DNA of 6,539 nt from Planctomycetota bacterium (GCA_030604585.1 JAUVVP010000114.1:1-6539); one strand, 5' to 3'. Positions 1 to 6,120 are shown, counted from the stretch's first letter. The notes: generated by a model from the sequence alone, not told the origin. Numbers and translations are program-made.

Positions 1-82
1 CCGAGGTCCTCTTCCCCCGTGCAGACTGAGCGGTCGGTGCGACGGGCGCGGCGCCGGGTTCCCTCGTGGCCTGCCCCGCCCG

Positions 83-1117
83 TCACTTCAGCCTGTTGTA
101 GAGCTCCTCGGCCTGCTCGACGCCGATGTCACGGGCGTCAATGACCGAGTAGTAGTGTTCCCCCTCGGTGACAAAGCTCTTCAGGGTTGTCATTGCCGTG
201 AAGAACTCGTCCCTCGTCAGGCCGATGTTGCCCAGGCCGTACTCCACGCCCATGTCTTCCATGAACTGCCTGACATACTCGTGCTCGTTGTCCTGGAGGT
301 AAGTCATCACGAAGATGCCCGTGGCCAGCAGGCCGCCGTGCAGATACGTCCTTCCGGTGACGTATTCCACGTTGTAGGCAAAGAAGTGCTCGGAGCCCTC
401 CTGGCAGCGGTCATTGCCGAGCCGGGCGGCGATCCGTGCATAGTCGCGGTAGAGTTCGATAATGGCCCTGATCCCGTCGTCGGTGAGGTCCCGTATCTCG
501 GACCGCATCTCGTGCAGGCGCTTCAGGTCCTCCGTGGCCTGGTCGTAGGAGCCCTGGTCGAACTCGGCCCGTCCCTTCTCACAGGCGATCCGCCAGTCGC
601 ACAGGGCAGTGTGCGAGGAGAGCACGTCGCCGGCGCCGTAACGGACCAGCCGCTCCGGCGCCTGCCGCAGCAGCGAGTAGTCAACGATTATCCGGTCGCA
701 TATGGCGTGCCCGATGTAGGTGACCTTCCCCTCGTGGCGGACGCCCACAGGGTCCGTCACACACGCGTCGCCCGAGATGATCGTTGGCACCTGGAGAAGC
801 CTTGCGTCCTTCTTGATGGCGACGTACTTCGCGGAGTCGTGGGACGACCCTCCGCCAATGCCAAGCACGAGGTCTACGGGCGGGACCGCGCGCTCCAGCG
901 CCTTCAGCGTCTCGAAACGCATGTTCTCGACGAAAGCAACGTGCTTCGGGGGCCTGGCCACCTTGTCCTTGACCAGGCCCCAGGGTATCTCCATGGTGAT
1001 GACCGCGTATTCCTCGTCCGTATCCGTTATCCCGGGGATGAGGTCGTAGCCGTACTCCGCTTCCGGCGGCGTCCAGTGGGGATCAAAGAGGCGCTCTTCC
1101 GTGTGCCCATGGGTCAT
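83..1117 (-). CDS. Glycerol-1-phosphate dehydrogenase-like (AraM/EgsA-type) metal-dependent dehydrogenase
   Basis: A 344-residue cytoplasmic protein of the iron-containing alcohol dehydrogenase / dehydroquinate synthase-like superfamily, closest by motif to sn-glycerol-1-phosphate dehydrogenase. The nucleotide-binding loop GIGGGSSHDSAK is at residues 86-97, and PTIISGDACVTDP (111-123) matches the PT..S.D...SP segment of G1P dehydrogenases. Likely metal ligands are D164 (GAGDVLS), H244 (GSEHFF) and H260 (LHGG), at about the family spacing. Family members reduce dihydroxyacetone phosphate to G1P with NAD(P)H. Substrate here is inferred, and another keto-sugar or cyclitol phosphate is possible. 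Length fits archaeal-type G1P dehydrogenases (about 350 residues) rather than the longer Bacillus AraM. The ATG has GGGAGG eight bases upstream. It lies 22 bp after the PIG-L gene and is the last gene seen of the run; nothing recognisable follows in the remaining 82 bp. Confidence 0.85.
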   Translation of the reverse strand: MTHGHTEERLFDPHWTPPEAEYGYDLIPGITDTDEEYAVITMEIPWGLVKDKVARPPKHVAFVENMRFETLKALERAVPPVDLVLGIGGGSSHDSAKYVAIKKDARLLQVPTIISGDACVTDPVGVRHEGKVTYIGHAICDRIIVDYSLLRQAPERLVRYGAGDVLSSHTALCDWRIACEKGRAEFDQGSYDQATEDLKRLHEMRSEIRDLTDDGIRAIIELYRDYARIAARLGNDRCQEGSEHFFAYNVEYVTGRTYLHGGLLATGIFVMTYLQDNEHEYVRQFMEDMGVEYGLGNIGLTRDEFFTAMTTLKSFVTEGEHYYSVIDARDIGVEQAEELYNRLK

Positions 1118-1125
1118 AGGATGGG

Positions 1126-1131
1126 CCTCCC
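1126..1131 (-). promoter_or_regulatory. Ribosome binding site of the dehydrogenase gene
   Basis: Reads GGGAGG on the minus strand and ends 8 bases before the ATG at 1117. It lies wholly in the 22-bp gap after the PIG-L stop codon, so the last gene has its own strong initiation signal in addition to any coupling. Confidence 0.7.
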
Positions 1132-1139
1132 GTTCATGT

Positions 1140-1844
1140 TCAGGGCAACAGGTCGCCGGTGATGTTGCCCATGAAAGCTTTCTTCACCCGCTTAAAGCCT
1201 TCGGCGTACCGGACGCCGGCCTGAAGCCCCCTGAAGCGGGCGACGATCTCGATCAGCTCGATGTAGTCCACCCCGTAGCCCCACTCGAGCCACTCGCTCT
1301 GGCTCTTGTGGCAGGAAACGAGCTTCTTCTTCAGTTCGAACGTGTCGGTTATGTCAACGTACTGGTCGGGCACGAAGCCCACCCCGGCAGGCGCGTCCAT
1401 GAAGTAGACCTGCGGGATCTCGACCGGTGGGTGCTGTGTCTTCAGGTTCGGCATGTTGACCACGATTGCCGCGTCGTTGGTCTGCTGGCCCACGCCGGTG
1501 TGGTCGCCGGAGAAGAAGTCCGGGTAATGTGTGATTATCACGTCCGGGCCCACCCGCCTGATCATATCAATGAAGGCGATCCGGGACTCCTCGTTGTAGA
1601 AGAAGAACTCGTCCTGGAAACCGAGCCATATCATCTCCGCCCCGAGTATGTCGCAGGCAGCCCGCGCTTCTTCTCTCCTGATGGCGGTTATCTCCTGCGG
1701 CGGCAGCGTCGGATGCCCCATCTGCCCGTCGGTCACGTAGGCCACGGTCAACTCGTCGCCCCTTTCGGCGTACTTCGCCATTGTGCCGCCGGAGAAGATC
1801 TCAATATCGTCGGGATGCGCGCCGACGCCCAGAACCTTCATCAT
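1140..1844 (-). CDS. PIG-L/LmbE-family zinc-dependent deacetylase
   Basis: A 234-residue protein of the PIG-L (LmbE) family, which removes N-acetyl groups from GlcNAc conjugates and similar sugars, as in MshB, BshB and PIG-L. The signature AHPDD is at residues 9-13: H10 and D13 would bind zinc and D12 act as the general base. The third zinc ligand is probably H115 in SGDHTGVG. HKSQSEW (179-185) matches the family's downstream H.SQ element. No signal peptide or membrane segment is visible, so it should be cytoplasmic. The frame stays open 42 codons further upstream, but that part lacks family similarity and overlaps the preceding gene. The start is set by GGGAGGTGG directly before two consecutive ATGs (1844 and 1841); the second has the better spacing (7 bases from GGAGG). 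Next to an aminotransferase, the likely substrate is an N-acylated amino sugar or aminocyclitol; that is inference. Confidence 0.9.
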   Translation of the reverse strand: MMKVLGVGAHPDDIEIFSGGTMAKYAERGDELTVAYVTDGQMGHPTLPPQEITAIRREEARAACDILGAEMIWLGFQDEFFFYNEESRIAFIDMIRRVGPDVIITHYPDFFSGDHTGVGQQTNDAAIVVNMPNLKTQHPPVEIPQVYFMDAPAGVGFVPDQYVDITDTFELKKKLVSCHKSQSEWLEWGYGVDYIELIEIVARFRGLQAGVRYAEGFKRVKKAFMGNITGDLLP

Positions 1845-1900
1845 TCCACCTCCCTTTCCATCGCCTCGGCATTCTCCAGGGCGTCCCTCACCCGCCTCAT
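1841..1900 (-). CDS. Possible 19-codon bridging micro-ORF
   Basis: An ATG at 1900-1898 overlaps the nuclease stop codon (ATGA). The frame runs 19 codons, MRRVRDALENAEAMEREVE, and its TGA (1843-1841) overlaps the first PIG-L ATG, again as ATGA. It therefore fills the gap between the two genes exactly. The peptide is highly charged and would suit a short amphipathic helix, but it resembles no family I know. Upstream is only a weak SD (GGTGG six bases before the ATG). The likeliest role, if real, is translational coupling between the two large genes rather than a working peptide. A short frame open by chance in high-GC DNA cannot be excluded. Confidence 0.25.
   Translation of the reverse strand: MRRVRDALENAEAMEREVE
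1846..1854 (-). promoter_or_regulatory. Ribosome binding site that decides the PIG-L start
   Basis: Reads GGGAGGTGG on the minus strand, close to a perfect anti-SD match (GGAGGTG). It sits just before ATGATG at 1844-1839 and argues against the longer frame that opens at 1970. It also lies inside the last codons of the bridging micro-ORF, so ribosomes finishing that peptide would stop on the PIG-L start. Confidence 0.75.
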
Positions 1901-2988
1901 TCCGGGCCACCGGCGTCTGCCCGGCGCTCCCGCAGTTGCTTGAGGACGGCGATCGTCCGCCCCCTGTCAACGATGCACACGGAGACGTCAGAGTGGTCGG
2001 GCCTGTAATCGCATTCCTCTACGGTTGCCAGTATGCCGCGCATGCCCGTTCCCTTCTCCAGGAAACCGCGCAGCAGCCTGGACTTATGCGCGTTGTCCAG
2101 GTAGCGGCGGATCTGGTGGCAGTGTTCCCTCGTGATCTTGCCGCGCTTAAGCTCCACCAGGATCAGCTCATCAGCCCCCGGGTCCAGAAACACCAGGTCA
2201 ACGAACTGCCGCTCCTTCTCCTCGGAGAAGACGTAATGCTGGCGGGCCAGCAACGTGACGGGTTGCTTGAAGAGGAGCCGGGGCGCCGCTTCGACGGCGT
2301 CCTCCAGGTTCTTCTCGGTGTCCACGGATTCGTATTCGGCGCTCAGGACCTCGTGCATCTGCCGCGCCTTCCTTACGCCGATGCCGGGCACGGTGCGAAG
2401 CTCAGCTTCAGTTGCGTTCGCTATGCGCGTCACGCTGCCGAAGCGCTGGAGCAGCTCCCTGGCCATGACCATGCCGCAGCCCGGCAGCATCTCCACTATG
2501 CGGCGCTGCATGTCCGCCAGGCCCGTTGCCTTGCGTTTGGGGATCAGGGAGATGTCGGGAATCCCCATCTGCTCCTGTCGGGCCATCATGGCGATGAGCT
2601 GCACCGTCTCGTCCAGGTTGGGTGTGGCGAGGACGCTCAACCCATACTGGAGCATCATGGAAGACAGGGCGCCCCTGATCGCCTGCGGCTTGAACATCGT
2701 GTACTCGTAGTCCACCTCGCCTTCGACTATCAGGACGGGGATGCGGAAGTGCTCGCGCAGGTAGATGGCGCTGGTGAACAGCGTCTTGTCCATGATGCCG
2801 CGCAGGAAGGTGCTCCCCGTCCTGCGTTCTATCACAAGCCGCTTGCTGAGGATGTAGCGATCGACGTTGCCCTCGTCCTCCTCCACGGGCAGGACCGTGA
2901 TCCCCATCCCGCCCAGCAACTTCGCCGCCTTCCCCCTCGGCTTCGTCGCCGAGATGATCAACGTTGACAGGTCCACGGTCATCTGCAA
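1897..2988 (-). CDS. XPF/ERCC4-like, tandem HhH and NucS-like PD-(D/E)xK nuclease fusion
   Basis: A 363-residue protein with three parts. Residues about 9-140 resemble the XPF/ERCC4 nuclease fold: RYILSKRLVIERRTGSTF (44-61), then IPVLIVEGE (83-91) and an AIRGALSSMMLQYGLSVLAT-type segment (103-122). Residues about 160-215 hold two helix-hairpin-helix motifs (LPGCG at 168-172, VPGIG at 200-204), which bind DNA. Residues about 225-350 resemble the C-terminal domain of NucS/EndoMS: D264 in FVDLVFLD, E279 and K281 in LVELKRG, then Q292 and Y296 in QIRRY. In the N-terminal domain the catalytic GD...ERK...D set is broken (K to R, last D to T60, GD not in place), so it is probably structural, while the C-terminal site looks intact. 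The frame opens with TTG at 2988; the ATG at 2982 has better spacing from a weak AGG and may be the true start. It sits between aminotransferase and deacetylase genes with gaps of about 50 bp. Substrate is unknown; branched or mismatched DNA is the inference from the families. Confidence 0.8.
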   Translation of the reverse strand: MQMTVDLSTLIISATKPRGKAAKLLGGMGITVLPVEEDEGNVDRYILSKRLVIERRTGSTFLRGIMDKTLFTSAIYLREHFRIPVLIVEGEVDYEYTMFKPQAIRGALSSMMLQYGLSVLATPNLDETVQLIAMMARQEQMGIPDISLIPKRKATGLADMQRRIVEMLPGCGMVMARELLQRFGSVTRIANATEAELRTVPGIGVRKARQMHEVLSAEYESVDTEKNLEDAVEAAPRLLFKQPVTLLARQHYVFSEEKERQFVDLVFLDPGADELILVELKRGKITREHCHQIRRYLDNAHKSRLLRGFLEKGTGMRGILATVEECDYRPDHSDVSVCIVDRGRTIAVLKQLRERRADAGGPE

Positions 2989-3037
2989 TGCCTACGGAAG
3001 CGGACGTTGATGCCCCGCACGCCCGGCGGCAGGCCGA

Positions 3038-4258
3038 TCAAGGAGCCACGGCCGACCTGATGATGTCGGCCATTCTCCGCTCCTGCGCCTCGGTCAGACG
3101 CGAGGGGATCGACACCAGGATCGAGCGGGCGAACAGCGCATCGCTTGCCGGGCAAGCGCCTTTGCTGTAATCGTAGGCGCTCTCGGCGTTTTCCGGCAGG
3201 CTCCAGGGGTTGCCCGCCGGCGAGAGCGGCACCTTGTTGACGAGTGCAGCGACGTTGAAGTAGATGTGCAGGTGGTAGTCGGCCACGCGGATCGCGCCGT
3301 CCAGGCCGCCGTCCCTCATCCGTTCCGCCGCGGCAACGGCCCTGGCTTCGTCCTCGAGGGTCAGGATCAGGAACGCGCCGGTGTCGCCCTCGGGATCGTT
3401 CAGGCGCCGGAAGCCGAGGCCGGGCGTCCCCGCCAGCATGGCCTTGATGCGGGCCTTTGAGGCCCTCATGTGCTCGACGATGGACGGCAGCTTCTTGAGC
3501 TGGACGGAAGCGACGGCGCCGCACAGCTCGCTCATGCGCCGTCCGCCGCCCCACAGCATGGCACCGGGCAGCGCCTTCGGCACGCCGTCTATCCAGTGGA
3601 TGCCCAGGTCATGCGCAGCGTTGATGCGGTCGTGCAGCGCCTCGTCGTCCGTGACCAGCAGGCCTCCCTCGCCGGCCGTGGCGTTCTTGTTCAACTGGAA
3701 GCTGAATATGCCGACGGTCCCGAACGCGCCGAGCTTCTTGCCCCGGAACCGGCCGCCGTTCGCCTGGGCGCAGTCCTCCAGGACAGGGATGCCGTGCCCG
3801 TCAGCGACGGCCATGACGGCCTCCATGTCGCAGGGCGCCCCGGCCATGTGAACCGCGATGATCAGCTTCGTCCTCGGCGTTACCTTCTTCTCCAGGTCGC
3901 GGGCGTCCATGCTGAAGCTGTCGTCCACCTCGCAGATGACGGGGATGGCGTTCACCTGCACAACGGCCCCGACGGTCGCCACCCACATGAAGGCGGGGAT
4001 GATCACCTCGCAGCCCGGCCCGAGGCCGAGGGCTCTGAGCGCGATGATCAGGGCGCCGGTGCCGCTGTTGACGGCCTGCGCGCACTTGACCCCGTAGAAC
4101 TCCCGGGCCGCGGCCTCCAGCGCCTGAACGTAGGTCGGCTCTCCCGGACCGTAGTAGCGGAAAAGGGAGCCGTTGTGAAGCACGTCCAGGACGGCCCTGT
4201 CCTCTTCGTCGCCCAGCCAGTTGGCGCCGGGGAAATCGGTCGGCCATTTCTCTTCCAT
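3038..4258 (-). CDS. DegT/DnrJ/EryC1/StrS-family PLP-dependent sugar aminotransferase
   Basis: A 406-residue fold-type I aminotransferase of the family that transfers an amino group, usually from glutamate or glutamine, to keto-sugars (often nucleotide-linked) or keto-cyclitols. NSGTGAL (64-70) would hold the PLP phosphate. EDCAQA (161-166) supplies the aspartate (D162) facing the pyridine nitrogen. SFQLNKNATAGEGG (186-199) contains the Schiff-base lysine K191. GGGRRMSELCGAVASVQL (237-254) matches the family's downstream G.N.RMS...A....QL segment, with N replaced by R. Length is slightly above the usual 370-400. The frame is open 33 codons further upstream, but the ATG at 4258 has a strong SD and the predicted promoter lies inside that extension, so 4258 is chosen. 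It heads a closely spaced run with the nuclease, deacetylase and dehydrogenase genes. The exact substrate cannot be read from sequence. Confidence 0.92.
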   Translation of the reverse strand: MEEKWPTDFPGANWLGDEEDRAVLDVLHNGSLFRYYGPGEPTYVQALEAAAREFYGVKCAQAVNSGTGALIIALRALGLGPGCEVIIPAFMWVATVGAVVQVNAIPVICEVDDSFSMDARDLEKKVTPRTKLIIAVHMAGAPCDMEAVMAVADGHGIPVLEDCAQANGGRFRGKKLGAFGTVGIFSFQLNKNATAGEGGLLVTDDEALHDRINAAHDLGIHWIDGVPKALPGAMLWGGGRRMSELCGAVASVQLKKLPSIVEHMRASKARIKAMLAGTPGLGFRRLNDPEGDTGAFLILTLEDEARAVAAAERMRDGGLDGAIRVADYHLHIYFNVAALVNKVPLSPAGNPWSLPENAESAYDYSKGACPASDALFARSILVSIPSRLTEAQERRMADIIRSAVAP

Positions 4259-4264
4259 CGCTTT

Positions 4265-4270
4265 CCCTCC
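4265..4270 (-). promoter_or_regulatory. Ribosome binding site that decides the aminotransferase start
   Basis: Reads GGAGGG on the minus strand, six bases before the ATG at 4258. This is strong and well placed, and supports a 406-residue protein over the 439-residue reading that begins at 4357. Confidence 0.75.
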
Positions 4271-4307
4271 GGTCTGCGCGTCACCGGTCGGCGCGCACTC
4301 GGCGGCC

Positions 4308-4336
4308 ATTGTAGTTGGCGCCGAACGAAGCGTCAA
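4308..4336 (-). promoter_or_regulatory. Predicted sigma70-type promoter of the aminotransferase-led operon
   Basis: On the minus strand a -35 element TTGACG (4336-4331) and a -10 element TACAAT (4313-4308) are separated by exactly 17 bp; each hexamer matches consensus at five of six positions. Transcription would begin near 4301, giving a leader of about 43 bases that contains the SD at 4265-4270. It lies in the 119-bp gap after the isomerase gene. I see no hairpin followed by a T-run between the isomerase stop (4378) and this site, so read-through from upstream is also possible. Confidence 0.6.
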
Positions 4337-4377
4337 TCGCTGCCAGGCCCAGGCCATCCGCGCGCTCCCTGGTCCCG

Positions 4378-5835
4378 TCAGTCCTGCGCTGAGACGATCA
4401 CCGACTCAATGCCGAGCGAGTTGGCCACCTTGCGGATCGCCTCGGCGCGGTGCCCCACGCCCAGCGCGAAGTGATGGGTCGGCCCTTCGGCGCACCATCT
4501 CTTCAGGAAGGTCACCGCGTCGGGCTTGAAGTAACCCCGCGTGTTGGTGTTCCCCGTGGCGGGGATGGGGCCCCCAACGGACTCCCCCTCGGCGATCACG
4601 AACTTGAAGCGCCCGTCATAGGTCTGCGTGATGCCGAGCATCGAGATCGGACCTTCCTTCAGCTTGAACTCGACGGACGCGCCGGCGCCGGGCTTGCCGT
4701 GGTACTTGAGAAGGCTGCGCAACACCGGCCGCCCCTCGGCCACGTTGAGGTGGTGCGGTCCGTCGTGGCCGACAAGGATGAAGCCCTCGTTGAAGTCAAT
4801 GGGATGGAACTCGGCGAAGCTGCCGCCGATGTCCAGGCGGTCCATGATGAGCATGGCGAGGCAGGTCTTCAGGTCCGACTCGCCGCACATGGGGAAGCCG
4901 GCCGCCGTCAGCAGGGAATTGCCGACGATGAGGTTGGCCATCACCTGGCGCGTCTCGCTCCCCGGCTCGGCCTCGTAGTAGTAGGCCAGCCCGTCCAGGT
5001 CTTTCTCCTCGATAAACCTGTCCAGGGCCACCGCGACGCGTGCCGCCACGTCCAGGTCCTCGTCGGTGAGCTTGCGCGTGACGGGGTCGGCCTGCGGCTC
5101 TGGTGTGTCGAAGAAGCTCAGCATGGTCTCCTTCTTGGCCTCGGCCTGCTCGTCCGTCACCCCGCGCATCTGGCGGAGGATGTCGTCCGGTTCGGTCTGG
5201 ACGACGTGGAGGCCGAAGTGCGCCGTGAAGGCCGTCGGGTCGCTGTGCATGTCGAGCATGGCCTCCAGGACGTGGCCCATCTGGCCGATGCGGGCGCCCC
5301 TCAGGTCGTGAAGCACTTTCGCTACGTCGCACCACTCAGCCACCTCGGCCGCGGCACCCGGGTCATCGGAGAGCGCACCGATGATGAGGGGCGGCGGCTC
5401 CTTGCCCATGCGGACGGCGACGCCGGTGAACTCGGGGAGCGAGCAGATGTTGTCGTTGGCAAGCTCCATCCGGGTCGTGGCGCGCTCGTAGTCCATGGCC
5501 TTGAGCGGCGGGAGCGCCACCAGCACGATCGGCCCGTCCAGCTCGCGCGCCAGGATGCCCCAGGTGGCGCTGGTCGCATAGGTCAGCATGTCGCAGAAGA
5601 GCAGGTCGAGGCCGGCGGCCTTGATGCGCTTGAGCGCCGCATAGGCGGACTCGGCCTGGTCAATCAGGCCGAAGCTCTGCGTCCTGACGCCATTGGCTTG
5701 CACCTGCTTCTCGAAGGCGTCCAGATGCCCGAGCAGCTCGTCGCGCAGGCCCGGGAACTGGTCCCAATAGGTATGGTGACCCACACCGAAGACGCCGACA
5801 TCCGCCGCCCTGGGTCTGCGCCGCTCTACCAACAT
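4378..5835 (-). CDS. L-arabinose/L-fucose isomerase-family protein
   Basis: A 485-residue protein of the L-fucose/L-arabinose isomerase superfamily; family enzymes interconvert an aldose and its ketose with a divalent metal, usually Mn2+. FGVGHHTYWDQF (16-27) starts the first domain. The four active-site residues of E. coli AraA (E306, E333, H350, H450) have matches at similar spacing: E319 in GESDLKT, E342 in SFAEFHPIDF, H357 in VGHDGPHH and H454 or H455 in THHFALGVGH. Length is close to AraA (500). Overall identity appears low, so this is likely a divergent subfamily whose sugar may not be arabinose; a cyclitol or amino-sugar precursor is possible. The ATG at 5835 is preceded by AGGAAGG, and a promoter lies about 50-75 bp upstream. 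It is followed after 119 bp by the aminotransferase gene, which has its own promoter. Confidence 0.87.
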   Translation of the reverse strand: MLVERRRPRAADVGVFGVGHHTYWDQFPGLRDELLGHLDAFEKQVQANGVRTQSFGLIDQAESAYAALKRIKAAGLDLLFCDMLTYATSATWGILARELDGPIVLVALPPLKAMDYERATTRMELANDNICSLPEFTGVAVRMGKEPPPLIIGALSDDPGAAAEVAEWCDVAKVLHDLRGARIGQMGHVLEAMLDMHSDPTAFTAHFGLHVVQTEPDDILRQMRGVTDEQAEAKKETMLSFFDTPEPQADPVTRKLTDEDLDVAARVAVALDRFIEEKDLDGLAYYYEAEPGSETRQVMANLIVGNSLLTAAGFPMCGESDLKTCLAMLIMDRLDIGGSFAEFHPIDFNEGFILVGHDGPHHLNVAEGRPVLRSLLKYHGKPGAGASVEFKLKEGPISMLGITQTYDGRFKFVIAEGESVGGPIPATGNTNTRGYFKPDAVTFLKRWCAEGPTHHFALGVGHRAEAIRKVANSLGIESVIVSAQD

Positions 5836-5839
5836 CTCG

Positions 5840-5846
5840 CCTTCCT
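5840..5846 (-). promoter_or_regulatory. Ribosome binding site of the isomerase gene
   Basis: Reads AGGAAGG on the minus strand. The AGGA part lies 7 bases before the ATG at 5835. This supports the chosen start. Confidence 0.6.
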
Positions 5847-5882
5847 TTCGTGGCAGTTCTTTGTGCCGTGCTCACCGGCAAC

Positions 5883-5910
5883 AGTATTAGCATGCGCCGA
5901 GCAAAGTCAA
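5883..5910 (-). promoter_or_regulatory. Predicted sigma70-type promoter of the isomerase gene
   Basis: On the minus strand TTGACT (5910-5905, five of six consensus positions) is followed after 16 bp by AATACT (5888-5883, four of six). A TG dinucleotide just upstream of the overlapping TAATAC could serve as an extended -10. The predicted start, near 5876, gives a leader of about 40 bases, similar to that of the downstream promoter. This AT-richer patch stands out in otherwise very GC-rich sequence. Confidence 0.5.
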
Positions 5911-5976
5911 AGGGACCTCCGCCGCGCGCAGATGCGACCGCAGGCAGCTTGGAACTCCCAACAAGACGACGTTCCC

Positions 5977-6003
5977 CGCAGAGGACGCGGAGAGCGCAGA
6001 GGA
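5977..6003. repeat. Three-unit 9-bp tandem repeat, CGCAGAGGA type
   Basis: Three contiguous 9-bp units: CGCAGAGGA, CGCGGAGAG, CGCAGAGGA. The outer two are identical and the middle one differs at three positions. It lies upstream of the isomerase promoter and outside any coding sequence. From memory, similar CGCAGAGG-type tracts are common between genes in several high-GC environmental bacteria; that cannot be confirmed from this window. Confidence 0.65.
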
Positions 6004-6051
6004 AATGGAGGTGTATGATCTTTCGGGCCTTCTCGGTGGGCCTTCTATCCT

Positions 6052-6084
6052 GCGGAGCGCCTACTCCGCCGAAGGGGCTTCGGC
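6052..6084. repeat. Tandem palindromes, REP-like
   Basis: Two hairpins almost abut. GCGGAG (6052-6057) pairs with CTCCGC (6064-6069) around a 6-base loop. GCCGAAG (6068-6074) pairs with CTTCGGC (6078-6084) around a 3-base GGG loop. They share two bases, so only one can form fully at a time. No T-run follows on either strand, which argues against a terminator. A 9-bp direct repeat, GGGCCTTCT at 6025-6033 and 6038-6046, lies just beside them. The arrangement looks like a dispersed palindromic repeat element. Confidence 0.5.
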
Positions 6085-6120
6085 TACGAAGGCTGGAAGC
6101 AGTTCGCTACGAAACACGAG

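Noticed and set aside
33..58. GC-rich hairpins downstream of the dehydrogenase gene
   Set aside because: The stems are 4 bp or are simple palindromes without a loop, and there is no T-run; not enough for a terminator call.
1114..1137. Seven-codon frame MNGRPIL overlapping the dehydrogenase start as ATGA
   Set aside because: Too short to judge and it contains the SD of the next gene, so it probably arises by chance. It also warns that the 19-codon bridging frame could be chance.
1845..1970. N-terminal extension of the PIG-L protein by 42 residues
   Set aside because: It overlaps the nuclease gene, has low-complexity G/R/S/P composition, and the strong SD is just before the internal ATG pair.
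1783..2967. Plus-strand open frame of 394 codons opposite the nuclease gene
   Set aside because: Antisense shadow of a gene with three recognisable domains; no start signal and no recognisable protein.
4259..4357. N-terminal extension of the aminotransferase by 33 residues
   Set aside because: It contains the predicted promoter and leader, lacks family similarity, and a strong SD precedes the ATG at 4258.
4341..4377. Possible terminator after the isomerase (CCAGG...CCTGG)
   Set aside because: The stem is only 5 bp with a 14-base loop and no T-run follows, so it does not look like an intrinsic terminator.
4450..6018. Plus-strand open frame of 522 codons opposite the isomerase gene
   Set aside because: It mirrors a well-supported minus-strand gene with clear family motifs. 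Its translation is rich in V, R, H and G with no domain, as is usual for antisense frames in high-GC DNA.
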